Shown here one piece after another: positions 54,097 to 64,000 of a DNA stretch of 64,000 nt; position 1 is the first letter of the stretch; every line of letters begins with the position of its first letter. The translations under genes were made by a program, and so were the position numbers. The notes under the pieces were generated by a model. That model was not told the DNA's origin. It saw only the letters and a list, made by a program, of their open reading frames with translations, and did not search any database. The stretch comes from Aphrocallistes beatrix (Eukaryota; Porifera; Hexactinellida; Sceptrulophora; Aphrocallistidae): contig OY725488.1 in the NCBI GenBank assembly GCA_963281255.1, positions 10,141,524 through 10,205,523 on the forward strand. Direction: 5' to 3'.

Positions 54097-55485
54097 ATGT
54101 TAGCTCTCAACTGTTTCTATACATATAAAGATGCGCCATGCAGCAAAGGGGCAATGGGGAGGCGGGATGGACCTACAAAGAAGTATCCGGCAAGCCAATT
54201 CCCTAAGAAGGGTCGGTGCTTTATTTGCGACTCGTACAGGCACTCTATGGCCCAATGCCAGGAACGGCACTGTGCGAAATGTGGCGAAAGAGGACACGAG
54301 GTCCGCTATTGCCCACATACACGAAGTCGAAGAGGGGTATTTCAGGCCACGACGCAGCATAGTGTTGTCCATGAGACGGCGGTTGTGGTACCAGTTAAAT
54401 GAACGGCAAACCCATCAATGTAATGATGGACACGGGGGCGGATCCTTCGGTGGTGGACAGAGGCACCGTACAAAAGATGAATATCCCTTAAAGCACAAAG
54501 TACAGTCAAGTGTAAGGGCTAGGACGGACAGCGCTTGCGGTCTGTGGTACGGCCTGCGTGGCGATAGATGTGGGGGATGGTCGACCACTAGAACACGAAA
54601 TCAAAGTACTCGATACTAACAATAGGGTGGTTATATTGGGGCGAAAGTTTCTCGCGCGCTTCAAGAATACTACTTTCGATTGGGAAAACATGAGAGTTAT
54701 TATGCTAGGTGGTTGTTGGAAAACCTCTTTAGCTGCGGCACGCGGGGGATACGCGGCGACTAGAGCAGAAATTATGCAGACTGAGATGGGAAATGAGGGA
54801 GATAGCTTGGAGGCCAGGTTCGATATAAACCCGAAACTATCACCGCGAGAAGAGACAGTCGAGATGGAATGACGTTTTCGCGGAGAACCCGAAGAGCCCG
54901 CGCGAAATTGGAACCGCGGAACACGTTATCACTCTTCTGGGTGAGCGGCCGATCAGAAGCCGGCCGTTGCGTTTTTCTCCGGAAATTGAGGCGGAGGTAT
55001 CCAAGCAGATAGATTAAATGCTCGAGAATGGGATCATACGTCCCTCTTCTTCCTCTTGGGCGAGTCGAGTGATCTTAGTGAAGAAAAAGGACGGGACCCA
55101 TCGATTTGCCGTAGATTACCGGGATCTCAACGATGTGACGAAGCGAGATGCCTATCCGATGCCGGATCCCCGAGATGTTTTCGATCGTATGGGAGGGGCA
55201 ACTGTATTCTCTACACTGGATGGGGCATCCGCATACTGGAGCGTGCCTGTGAAGGAAAAGCATATGGAGTTCACTGCGTTTGTTTCAACGCGCGGCCAGT
55301 TTGAATTCAACTGCATGCCTTTTGGATTGTCAAACTCACAGGCTATCTATCAGCGAGCGGTAGACCAGGCTCTACGAGGGTGTCCGAATGTGCATGCATT
55401 TGTTGATGACACATGTGTCCACTCGCCCCCAGTTTCGATACGCACCTGGAGCATTTGGATACTCAAAGGAAGATACTTAAACTTA
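54097..55485 (+). mobile_element. Decayed Ty3/gypsy retrotransposon (gag finger, protease, reverse transcriptase)
   Basis: In order: a CCHC zinc-knuckle pair (CFICDSYRHSMAQC, CAKCGERGHEVRYC); an aspartic protease start with MMDTGADPS in another frame near 54425-54450, with ILGRKFLARF behind it; then reverse transcriptase with ENGIIRPSSSSWAS, KKDGTHRFAVDYRDLN, NCMPFGLSNS and the catalytic FVDD near 55402. Several frameshifts and an in-frame TAA (55015-55017) separate the pieces. The frame degrades after the FVDD block at about 55440, so RNase H, integrase and LTRs are absent. GC is clearly higher than in the flanks. Not functional. Confidence 0.92.
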
Positions 55486-56321
55486 CCTCTAATTAATATA
55501 TGTATATATATATACAATTCTATATATTTATGTAGTATTCCTTGTCCGTCAACTAAATTATGCCAGCAGTCAGTAATATCATTATTGTGGGGTAGAGGAT
55601 GTATAATTACACGATATTAAATATATCAAAATGATATTGTGTTAAATTTCATTGTATTAAAAACTCAACTTTATCTTATCCCTGGTCTAAAGTAGTGAAA
55701 TGGCCTGTATGTAGTAGGCTATGTTTTCTGTTAAAATACTTAATAATATCTAGAAAGATTACGTTTCACTTTTTACTGAAATATTACCTTAATTAACTCA
55801 TCATTATTCCTATAAACTCTTTGAACCAATACATCATGTAACTGAGGGTATTTTCACCACATTATGCTGTATTAGAATGAGTGTAACTATAATTAAGCTG
55901 ACTGTCTTAGTATATTGTAGATTTCAGTTTATGTTCAAAACAACAAACATGATTGCATTAATACGTTTTGCAATTGGTCAATTTTTATTTTTCCACCATT
56001 ATTAGGTCATTTGATGATTGAGAGATATATTTATGCTGATTTCCAGGTAATTATTCAGAATATTTCGATATTAAAAGTGTGCCAGAAGATATCCAATGAA
56101 TTAATTGTGCCACAAATTGTTTGTTCCAGATAAATTTCTTTAAAGCTTATCTACAATTATTTGAACTTACTCCATCTACTAATTCAGATACTGTTAACAA
56201 GAACAAGTACAGAATCACATTTGAATAACTGAAGTTCCATTCATATATATACGAGTATGCGAATACTGCATACATTCATTAGATAAAATTTAATAATTAA
56301 ACTGAATATATCAATCTGGCC
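55486..56321. other. Noncoding stretch
   Basis: AT-rich with no gene seen. ATATATATACGAG near 56245 may be the promoter of the downstream seven-pass gene. Confidence 0.35.
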
Positions 56322-57347
56322 ATGAATATTCAATCCCTCATTGGACTATCCATTCTCATCATACTCTGTTTCTCATTCTGTTTGTTAGCATCAGTTGTCC
56401 TCATCTACTATGTTAGGAGAAGGTATCTTCTTCATCTTGATATTAAATCTATCTCTCAGGATGAGTTAATGCTGCAATCGTTTCAGAACCATCGTGAAAA
56501 CCAAAGAATTAAAGCTCTCATATCCAACTTCATCGTAATCATAGTTATCATTGAAATCCTAATCTACCTGTCTTATTCACTTCTTTGCATAAATTATTTA
56601 GAAGAATATTCCCCTACTTTTAAGAATAGGTTGAGAGTTTTAACCAAATTTTCTCATATTTATAAATGTATCAACGTAATATCGTATTTCTGCCATCTTC
56701 CAATACTATCGTTGCTACTGAAGGTTCTCTGGTTGATATATATCCGTTCTCCTTACAAATACACTATCATTAGGTGGACATGGTACATAGTAATCAGATG
56801 TGTTTTATTTTCCATTTTTTGCTATTTTCAAATTACGAGCCAGTGTTCCATTGGTTGGCATGGCATCACATGTTCCACAATTGCGCTAATAGATTTGTTT
56901 GTAAACACATCTGATCTTATCATTTATCTGGTGTACGCTCGTCGCATGTACATCCAACTCAAGAGCAGAGAGACTGAAGCTTATTGGTTTAAAGACAGAG
57001 CTGAGTATCTTACTGCTAGGTCTCTCCGTCTCCATTACAAAATAGCCACCATTCTAGTAACAATAGCGGTGTGTAGCACCACAATATTTCAAAATCTCAG
57101 CATTTCTGAAACTATTTTATCATATTTTATTGGTCATGCTGTAATTCACCAAATAGATGATTTCTACAAATATTCGGGATTTTTCGAATTCTTAACGTAT
57201 ATATTACTCTTTAACTTGAACTACCTGTACATAGTCAGTATGATGGTGTTCAAGTACTGCAAACAGAAGAGACAACTAACCAATGTTAATAACAAGATCA
57301 AACCTCTTATTGAGAACTACCATACTCACTACTATACAAGATACTGA
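56322..57347 (+). CDS. Orphan seven-pass membrane protein, intronless (341 aa)
   Basis: Hydrophobic segments at about 7-30, 67-90, 115-140, 151-170, 183-206, 240-256 and 287-310 give seven helices. The N-terminus is very short and hydrophobic from the start (MNIQSLIGLSILIILCF), and a basic RRRY follows TM1. The loop after TM4 holds two Cys (QCSIGWHGITC). The C-tail is basic (KYCKQKRQ). There is no DRY, NPxxY or Frizzled motif, and no similarity to receptors A and B that I can see, so it is a separate orphan seven-pass protein. Receptor function is inference from topology. Confidence 0.7.
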   Translation: MNIQSLIGLSILIILCFSFCLLASVVLIYYVRRRYLLHLDIKSISQDELMLQSFQNHRENQRIKALISNFIVIIVIIEILIYLSYSLLCINYLEEYSPTFKNRLRVLTKFSHIYKCINVISYFCHLPILSLLLKVLWLIYIRSPYKYTIIRWTWYIVIRCVLFSIFCYFQITSQCSIGWHGITCSTIALIDLFVNTSDLIIYLVYARRMYIQLKSRETEAYWFKDRAEYLTARSLRLHYKIATILVTIAVCSTTIFQNLSISETILSYFIGHAVIHQIDDFYKYSGFFEFLTYILLFNLNYLYIVSMMVFKYCKQKRQLTNVNNKIKPLIENYHTHYYTRY

Positions 57348-57724
57348 TGCTAAATTTTACACATTATTGCAAATTATGAAGAATTAGCAATAATTATACC
57401 TATTTTCTCATAGCTATTGTATCTCAATGCATTTACTAACACTATATCCAATATCTTATGTATAAATTATTTGTGAATACTCTCATTTTGGTAATCCTGT
57501 TATCGGATTATCATAACCTTTGTAATATTGGATAAATCAAAATAATTATAATATATTTAAGAGTGTTTATTAATAACATCACACTATACTAAACAGCTAA
57601 ATTGTGGTGCTCATAAACAAGGGTTGTCTTGGGGGGTTGTTAGTTTTGTAATGCTCATCAATGATTGGATAATTTCTATTCATTCATATTTAGTGAAACT
57701 ATGGATAAACTACATATCAGGGCG

Positions 57725-57955
57725 GGAAATACAGCTCATTTTGAGTTGGTAAAATTTCTGAACGAGTTGAATGAGTTGAATTGAGTTATTTGTTGTAATT
57801 CAATGTAAAAATTGTTTACTTAATTAAAAAATCATTTAGAATCAAAGACAATTCAAATTATTCAACTCATTCATTTGGCTATACTAACTCAGTTAACTCA
57901 TTCAGAAAAATGAGTTGATTTTGCAAAACTCAAAATGAGTTCATATAACCTTGCA
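57725..57955. mobile_element. MITE of AACTCATTTTGAGTT type, copy 2
   Basis: CTCATTTTGAGTTGG at the left and CAAAACTCAAAATGAG at the right, with many GAATGAGTTGA / TCAACTCATTC repeats inside, related to 3985-4107 in the PWP1 intron. Noncoding, about 230 bp. The rest of 57348-58160 shows no gene. Confidence 0.55.
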
Positions 57956-58160
57956 ACATATAAGACAATTTAGGTTTCGATATTTACATTCTAGTGTCGT
58001 CCGTTAACAAATATTTGAAAATTGTGACTTCTCGAGCATCATGGGTGCTTTTGAATCTGTTGAGTGATCAGTAAATTGTTTACTAAGTGGAATAAATTTG
58101 TCACAACTATTCCATCTTCTTTTTGCTCTTGTCGGTGGACTTCATTTTTTTGGTTTTCCA

Positions 58161-58325
58161 TTTTCTTGCAGAGGTGTGAAAATTTCGCTTAGATTTTCGA
58201 AATTAATCCTAGATTCATCATTTGACACCTACATGCCAATTTTCGTATCTCTACGACTTGCCAATTCTTCAATCAATTCGGACAAACAAACAAACAAAAA
58301 CTCCTAGCATTTTAATATAAGTATA
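58161..58325 (+). repeat. Retroposon 3' end family, copy 3
   Basis: TTGCAGAGGTGTGAAAATTTCGC to (CAAA)n and TTTTAATATAAGTATAAGATT, a close match to 1937-2085. It abuts and probably truncates the NHL pseudogene on the opposite strand. Confidence 0.55.
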
Positions 58326-59029
58326 AGATTCTCACGCAGTTAGGACTCCAGTATAATACCACCAGTGTATCTGAACTCAGTTTCACGTCTTCAGGGTAGT
58401 GAAGGGTTCCTATCCCAATACAGGATGATTTGAAACTGAGGATACTAGAGAATACACTCACTCTGTGGTTTCCCAAATCTGCTATCAACACATCTCCATT
58501 TCTGTCCACACATAATCCTCTAGGATCACATGACTTTCCTTTTGCTCTTCCTCCAGCTCTGTTAATAATTGGAGAGTGCTTTATTGAATTGGAATATAGA
58601 GTGTTGCGTAAAGTCTGTAACGAAGATGAATTCTTCTGTCACTGCAATTCCCAATGGTCCCCTGAGTACACCCTGTCCAAACTGAGTAAGGAACTCTCCT
58701 TGGAAGGACAGTACCTTTAGACACCTGATACCGAAATCAGCTATAAAGACTTTTTGACTTATCTCGTCTAATGCTAATCCTCTGGGATATTTAAGCTCGT
58801 TATTTTCTGTTCCTAGCTCCACAACTGACACGACGGATTTCTTTTTAGTGATGTAATCGGGACATTTCCAAGTGATGACATCTCCAAACTCAGATATTTG
58901 GGATTGGAGGGTTACTAAAGACGGACATTGGAATGCTATGGGAGGGAGTTTAGTTGGTGTCTCTTTCTCCTTCTGTCCCTGTTGATACAGCAGACCTGCT
59001 TGCTGTTGCAAGGGTAGATTCGCATTAGC
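58312..59029 (-). pseudogene. NHL protein exon with one frameshift and truncated end
   Basis: A CTCTCTTTTAG acceptor at about 59030 opens the exon: ANANLPLQQQAGLLYQQG, then LKYPRGLALDEISQKVFIAD, GPLGIAVTEEFIFVTDFTQHS. The frame stops after NKALSNY, while the next frame continues RAGGRAKGKSCDPRGL and NGDVLIADLGNHRVSVFSS. One indel near 58560 explains this. The propeller ends early at VRILYLY, where a retroposon tail begins. Same subfamily as 43.1-44.3 kb. A first exon should lie upstream (above 59040) but I could not identify it; the candidate at 59140-59322 is unproven. Confidence 0.8.
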
Positions 59030-59689
59030 CTAAAAGAGAGAATCGGAATATATTCATGAAATAAAAAAGATTATTCTCATTGTATCACTTTTTACTATAC
59101 AATAAACCACTTTTAATTACTTTGTACGAGGTATCCAGATCAGTATTGAATCTCTACTGGAAGATATGTGTTAAATATTCCGCCATACCACTTTTTGAGT
59201 GTGTGTGCCGCTCCTGTAAATTGCATGGATAAATCTCTGTGGGCACGCAATCGTTCAACTGCATTAAAATATTGACCAAAGGTGTGGAAATGTGTATATA
59301 CATAAATACTGTAAAAACACATTCATTTTATTGTAATATCAGATTCTACATACTGAAATAGACTATTGTAGCCAACTTGATTTGGTAGATCCAAAATATC
59401 ATTTTTGTGGGCAAATCCACAGATTTCTGTTTCAAAGTTTGGTGTCTCTGAGTAAAGTATTTCTGAAATATCAAACATTTAATGTTACAAATTTCGGTTG
59501 AAATGACAATTGATAAAACCGCAGAACACATTCACTGTTCTGAGACAGAACAGTGAATGTGAACCGCGAAATGAAAGTGAATAAGCCAAAGTCTCCAGAA
59601 TATATTTCAACCGAATGGTGACAACTGCTATAATCTCAACTTTCTAAGCTAATACGCAGTTATAAATATTTCATTGTTAGAGAGACACC

Positions 59690-60262
59690 CCAGAGCCAGT
59701 ACATACACTTCCTCTGGCATCAGTTTGACATCTACTGGATGATATAATGAATGGTCGGAGATTTGTCGTTCATAGTATAGATCCCTGTCTCGAATTTGAA
59801 CGCGATTATTCCAACAATCAGCAACAAAGACATCTCCGTTAGATGAGATGGCAAGCTGCTTAGGACGATTGAACTTACCAATAGTCTGCCCTTTGCCTCC
59901 TTGCTTCCCAATGAAACGGATTCCTCTTGAATCTTTTCTGAAATGCATGACAGAGTGGCTTACAACGTCTGTCAGATAGATATTGTTCTCGTGGATACTA
60001 GCAATACCTCCTGGATTGCTGATGTGTTTAGGTGTGAACCTTCTAATGAACTCACCAAATTCTGAAAAAATTGATATACAGATAGGATTGGATTGTACAA
60101 CATAGATCTCTCTAGTGTTTGGGTCAATAGCGATGGCTTTAGGATCACTTAATTGTCCTGTGCCTGTTCCTTTCTTTGCTGCTTCTATCATGTTGTTGAA
60201 ATTATGGTCAAGATGTGGCTTAGGTGTGGTGGGAGATTGTGCAGTTCTGGAAATCTACTTGT
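59690..60262 (-). pseudogene. NHL-repeat protein, segmental copy B, damaged N-terminus and truncated C-terminus
   Basis: From the ATG at 60191 (MIEAAKKGTGTGQL) the frame is open through several blades: NTREIYVVQSNP, NNIYLTDVVSHSVMHFRKD, GDVFVADCWNNRVQIRDRD. The original start (MTSRF, about 60260) is cut off by an indel (CCAGAACTGC against CCAGGTGCAGC in copy A). At the other end similarity to copy A stops at about 59690 after VYVLALGC, and 11 unrelated residues follow to a stop at 59649. So copy A is broken in the body and copy B at both ends. Confidence 0.85.
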
Positions 60263-61071
60263 CATTTAAAATAAAATGGATTTGATTTTGCTTGTAAAAC
60301 AAGTTGTTGATAAACTATGGTAGAGAATTCGGTAACATAGGACTAATTATAGCATCAATCCTACAGGGTATCAGATAACAGAGTAAAGATAAGATAGCCC
60401 ATGTAATGAATTGATATTGTCTATTTTAATATAAGTCTTGTTCTCTTCTAGCATAAGTGTGCATACCATAAACTACAATCTATATGTCATATAGCTACAT
60501 AGGTATTCTTGAATAATAAAACATTTGTAAGATTACACCATTTGTAAGGTATCACAATGCAATCTTTTTGCAAATGAAAAATTGAGAGATCTAAACTAGA
60601 AGTCGAAAGAATAATATAATATACCTATTAAATTTAAATTAAGTGAGCCCTCGACCTCACTTAATTCTTTTCCAAGAATTTTCTAAAATTCAAAATTATT
60701 AGTTACAATATTTTCTAAAGATTTCAGGCAATTCTAAGAAAGATTCTCAGAATATGTATAACCAAGATTTTAGTGAATAGGCCCCCTGATTCGCTAAGAA
60801 AACCTTCAGCTAGGTCATATGCTATGCAACTCTCATATCCAATTAATTGAAATACAAAAGTATTCATAGAGTTCGACTAAACACAAATCATTAGGGACTA
60901 GTTGTGCAGCTATAAATTCAGAGAAACTTAACAACTGCATCTGATAATCGAATTTCTTCAATGAGCAGCATTATATCATTAGAATCCATTAAATCACACC
61001 ATAATTCGTATTTATACAAAGTATGTAGACATTTTATTTTTGTACCGAACCTTGTAACGAACCTTTCAAGG

Positions 61072-61344
61072 ATGTCTTATCAACCATCGAAAGAGAACGA
61101 GTTGGTAATTGGTATCCTCCAAACTTCAGATACCCCTGAAACTCATACGGAAGAGAAAAGATCGCCAAGGCACTCCATATGTTCATCTCTCTTGTTAGCC
61201 GTGATTGCCCATTGCTGTTGCATAGGGTTAGGTATTATTCCTCTCGTCATAGTCATGATTGCATATGTGAAGCGGGAAACTGGAAAATACAAAGATGCTA
61301 GGCGCCTAAACCAACTCTCCAAGAATGTTTTCTTCCTCAGATAA
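61072..61344 (+). CDS. Dispanin/CD225 (IFITM-like) small membrane protein, copy B
   Basis: About 90 residues from the ATG at 61072 (MSYQPSKENELV); an upstream in-frame ATG at 60961 would add 37 unconvincing residues. A double-Cys hydrophobic stretch (LLLAVIAHCCCIGLGIIPL, then VIVMIAYVKRETGKYKDARR) matches the CD225/dispanin pattern of a re-entrant and a membrane helix with palmitoylable Cys and a G-YxxAR turn. In vertebrates such proteins stiffen membranes (IFITM) or act in vesicle traffic (PRRT, synDIG). The last residues (about QLSKNVFFLR) overlap a LINE fragment on the other strand, so the native C-terminus appears replaced. Copy A at 50.5 kb is a pseudogene. Confidence 0.65.
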   Translation: MSYQPSKENELVIGILQTSDTPETHTEEKRSPRHSICSSLLLAVIAHCCCIGLGIIPLVIVMIAYVKRETGKYKDARRLNQLSKNVFFLR

Positions 61345-62035
61345 TTCTTGGAATTGGTGGAAAGGATATTGGAAATGGATGTTTGAATTATCTGAGGGGG
61401 TAATGGAAGACGACGATGCATTTGAATCGATGGTGGAACGGATGTTATTTACCTTAAGAACAAAGAAGTTGGCGAGTTTCTGAGAAAAAGCAGCCTTATC
61501 AGAATGAGATGGTAGAACCTGTTGCTGGGGTAAGCTCACTCTTCCGTAAGGCTAACTCACCGAGCAGTGAGTTAGCCTTACGGAAGAGTGAGCGCTGGTT
61601 ATGACAGACAAGACTGACTGATCCAATCAAAATAGAAACTGCAACGTTTCCTGTTCATCAGGTCAGTCACAAGATTCCTCTGATGCTTGAATTCAGCCAA
61701 ATGGTCAGGGTCATTAGACTGGCGCCATTTCCGTTCAGCTTTCCTTCTCGCTCGCTTCGCATGCTTGATGGTACTGGTGAACCAAGGGACACGGGGGCGG
61801 GTGACTATGGTTTTGGTTCGCAGAGGAGCGTGCTGATCATAGATGGTGCTATATTATGCTATAAGTTCCTCAAGATGCTCAGGTGGGTTAGCACAGAGAT
61901 CAGAGGAAGCGAGATCAGCAAGAAAGATTGAGAGGTTGATGGATTTGGAACGATAGGTAACCTCCTGAGAATAAAGAGTTTGAGCAAGTTTGATTTTGCG
62001 GTCCCGGATTTCATTCGACACCTAAACCAAAATCA
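61306..62035 (-). mobile_element. CR1-like LINE ORF2 fragment
   Basis: Minus-strand frames read TKTIVTRPRVPWFTSTIKHA and ARRKAERKWRQSNDPDHLAE, then KLANFFVLKVNNIRSTI, the linker between endonuclease and reverse transcriptase of CR1/jockey-type LINEs. Stops and shifts are present. There is no endonuclease and no reverse-transcriptase core. GC is higher than in the flanks. A perfect hairpin sits in the middle at 61534-61593. Confidence 0.85.
61534..61593. repeat. Perfect 27-bp stem hairpin with 6-nt loop
   Basis: GCTCACTCTTCCGTAAGGC... (61534-61560), loop CGAGCA (61561-61566), then the exact inverse (61567-61593). No mismatches. It lies within the CR1-like fragment and could have arisen by template switching within that sequence or from a small foldback insertion. 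Confidence 0.9.
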
Positions 62036-62449
62036 AAGGAAGGGCCTCGGATTTTTTTTCTTTGGCCCCGCCTTGCCTTGGTTTGGAAAATTCCTGTGAC
62101 CACCCCCTGACTGTAAATTCCCATACCTGCCAATCTCGGTTGGACCAGAGTCAATAAAAATGGTTATGCGTATATTTTCATACCTTTATGCACATATTTC
62201 CAAACCATTAGACAGATTTGAAAAATATACTAGAGACTATATTCTAATGGTTGACATGGGGTTTTAGGGGCATAGATTTTGAATATTAAATTTTCAGATC
62301 AATATGATAAATTATTATTGAGCTCAAATGAATAGAATGGTATAAGTTAAGTATTCTTATATTTTTGTATAATTGAGAATGAGACAATAACAAACTAACC
62401 TTCGTGGTCTACTCTTAGTCTTGGGATTGCTCTGTACCGTTTGGGCGCA

Positions 62450-62650
62450 CTAGAAACAGTTCAGCTAAAAACAGTTCATATACAGTTTATATAAAAGTAT
62501 TATTTTAGAAAAGTATAATTCAATTCATCCAAATATATTAATTAATTACATTTTATAGAATAACTTTATCGATTATTTCTACAATGAGCCTATGAATAGT
62601 ACTAATACTTCTCTCGTCATGAGTAGAATTAGTTTCAACAAACACAGATG
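62450..62650 (-). other. Orphan copy of the NHL-gene promoter region
   Basis: AACAGTTCATATACAG, TTATATAAAAGTATTATTTTAG and TATAATTCAATTCATCCAAA match the DNA just upstream of the coiled-coil/NHL genes at 23369, 25967 and 53094, and CTACAATGAGC resembles their distal part. No gene body follows, so it is a remnant of another family copy. Confidence 0.55.
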
Positions 62651-62754
62651 ATGATTATTCTTTAAGTATGTATTACGTCATACGAAAACCATGCAACCAG
62701 AAAACAGATGGATCCAGGGGTTCATCCAGCTGTATTTGGATTTATGCTTAAAAC

Positions 62755-62840
62755 ATTCCTCTGGTTATTTTCAGGCGCCTAGCCTAAGCTGGCCTTCCCT
62801 CGCATTGAATACTACGATATAGAAATTTAGTCCTATTTTA
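62755..62840 (+). repeat. Detached right end of the segmental duplication
   Basis: TTATTTTCAGGCGCCTAGCC, TAAGCTGGCC and TTGAATACTACGATATA match 50730-50790 next to copy A. In copy B this piece is about 1.44 kb from the dispanin gene, separated by the CR1 fragment and other DNA. Confidence 0.7.
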
Positions 62841-63040
62841 ATTGCATGCGCCGTGCGCCGTAGACGCGCCACATACGCTTAGATTAAATCCTGCATACTA
62901 CTCCACCCAGACTGGTTGAAGCCTATTTAAATTTATTACTCTTTCTTTCAATCTCTGATTCTGTTACTTGACACAGTTTTTATTTATACTAACTAATTTG
63001 AAATATCCATCAAGCTCAGCTATTTAGCAATACAATAACA

Positions 63041-64000
63041 TCTTACTACGGGCGTTCAATAAGTTCTAGGCCCTACCTTCTTATTATGTCTGTAGTGCAA
63101 TTGAATCCAAGTATTTGCATTAATAATGAACCTTAGACGATTTTCTATTCAGATCTACTTCATTTCAATGCCTACTATATTTAGTTTCCAAATTATAGCC
63201 TATTCTATTTATCCTGTTTTGACCATCTTTGTTTTTTCCAACGAAAAATGGCATCCAATTTGAAACTCGAGCAACGTGCTTCTATCAAAATTCGCACGCT
63301 TCTTGGTATTGGTCCAAAAGACATTCTAATAGACTTTGAAATAGTTTATAGAGATGCTAGCCTTTCATATATCACTGTGAAGGAGTGGGCCAAACGCTTT
63401 CGTGAGGGACAGGAGTCGATAGACGATGACTATCGGAGCGGGCGCCCCAAATCCGCCGTCACCAGTGGGAATACCTTGGAAATTGGATGGATGGTGGAAG
63501 AAGACCCCCATATCACTGTTGACGAGTTAGCTATGCATGTGGGGATTTCAACGGGAGCTGCTCATGCCATCCTTATCGATGAACTGAATGTTACGAAGGT
63601 TTGTTCCAGGTGGATCCCGCATTCACTCACAAAGGCCCAAAAAGATCGTCGGGTTATGTGTGCACAAAAGTTACTTTCCGAGTACCAGGATGCTGATCCA
63701 CGAAGGTTATCTGAAATCATACCGGTGATGAGACATGGATACGATATAATGAACCACAATCCAAGGAAAGAAAAAAAGTTTGGGTGCTTAAGGGAGAGCG
63801 GCCTCCAGTTAACCCGAGGCCAGATTTCAGAGATCAGAAGGTCCTATACTCAATTTTCTTTGATGCACATGGTCCAGTTGCCCAGATAATTATTCCCAAA
63901 GGAAGCACAATCACAGGGGACTTTTACGTCAATAGTTGCTTATCAGAGGTTGAAAAACATTATTGGGAGCGGAGACCAAAGTCAGGTACACGGGGCCTGA
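63041..64000 (+). mobile_element. Mariner-family transposon, frameshifted, runs off the window
   Basis: The transposase starts at 63248 (MASNLKLEQRASIKIRTLLG). Mariner features: VKEWAKRFREGQESIDDDYR, GRPKSAVT, RWIPHSLTKAQKDRR. After about residue 158 the frame breaks; the next frame continues TGDETW and VWVLKGERPP, then IFFDAHGPVAQIIIP, to the edge. The first catalytic Asp (GDETW) is therefore out of frame with the start. ACGGGCGTTCAATAAGTTCT near 63046 may be the 5' TIR beside a TA. Not functional as read; the 3' half lies beyond the window. Confidence 0.85.

Noticed and set aside
59140-59322. Minus-strand exon with YFNAVERLRAHRDLSM
   Set aside because: A weak acceptor-like site and an open stretch, but no family match and no link to the adjacent NHL exon; left as unproven.

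Overview
The window looks like AT-rich nuclear DNA from a marine invertebrate. A non-bilaterian animal such as a sponge fits best, but this is inference from gene content and not proven. The support is: eukaryotic housekeeping genes (PWP1, long-chain acyl-CoA synthetase, a Rab9-like GTPase); spliced genes with GT...AG introns; expanded NHL-propeller families; orphan seven-pass membrane proteins; a DUF288/STELLO-like Golgi protein; and a dense, varied load of transposons (DD37E Tc1-like, mariner, Ty3/gypsy, CR1-like LINE, integrase relics, and hAT-, piggyBac- and pogo-type MITEs). There are no operons and nothing bacterial.

Layout. 1-2.7 kb holds only repeats and MITEs. 2.7-4.7 kb is a two-exon PWP1 gene on the minus strand; its first exon was found by reading the sequence, and its upstream region is a 77-bp tandem duplication split by a hAT-type MITE. 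5.2-8.5 kb is noncoding with a hairpin element. 8.6-11.9 kb holds two tandem intronless seven-pass receptor-like genes (minus), with a relic of the second at 19.2 kb. 12.5-16.6 kb is a 4.1-kb minisatellite of 18-bp units, open in four of six frames but not a gene. 17.4-21.3 kb is a head-to-head inverted pair of NHL genes: the plus copy is intact and the minus copy is frameshifted. 22-26 kb holds two tandem coiled-coil/NHL genes; a third lies at 51.8-53.1 kb. 26.9-28.9 kb is an intronless acyl-CoA synthetase. 30.2-31.6 kb is a complete Tc1-like transposon with an intact DD37E transposase. 32.9-34.2 kb is a fucosyltransferase-like gene with a C-terminal anchor. 36.1-40.1 kb is one two-exon DUF288/STELLO-like gene whose exons look like two separate ORFs. 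40.6-42.6 kb is a long inverted repeat next to an integrase relic. 43-44.3 kb is an NHL gene with two in-frame stops. 45.6-46.0 kb is a phosphagen-kinase pseudogene. 47.0-47.6 kb is a Rab9-like GTPase with Leu in place of the catalytic Gln. 48-50.8 kb and 59.7-62.8 kb are two copies of one segmental duplication (NHL gene plus dispanin-like gene), each damaged differently. 54.1-55.5 kb is a decayed Ty3/gypsy element. 56.3-57.3 kb is an orphan seven-pass protein. 58.3-59.0 kb is another broken NHL gene. 61.3-62.0 kb is a CR1-like LINE fragment. The window ends in a frameshifted mariner.

Together this is a small set of conserved housekeeping genes embedded in fast birth-and-death families: at least nine NHL loci or fragments, a tandem receptor pair, and dispanin-like genes. 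Inverted repeats and MITEs are the main structural theme. Three unrelated foldback-type elements have arms made of tandemly repeated short motifs, and several transposons sit in recognisable target sites with target duplications.
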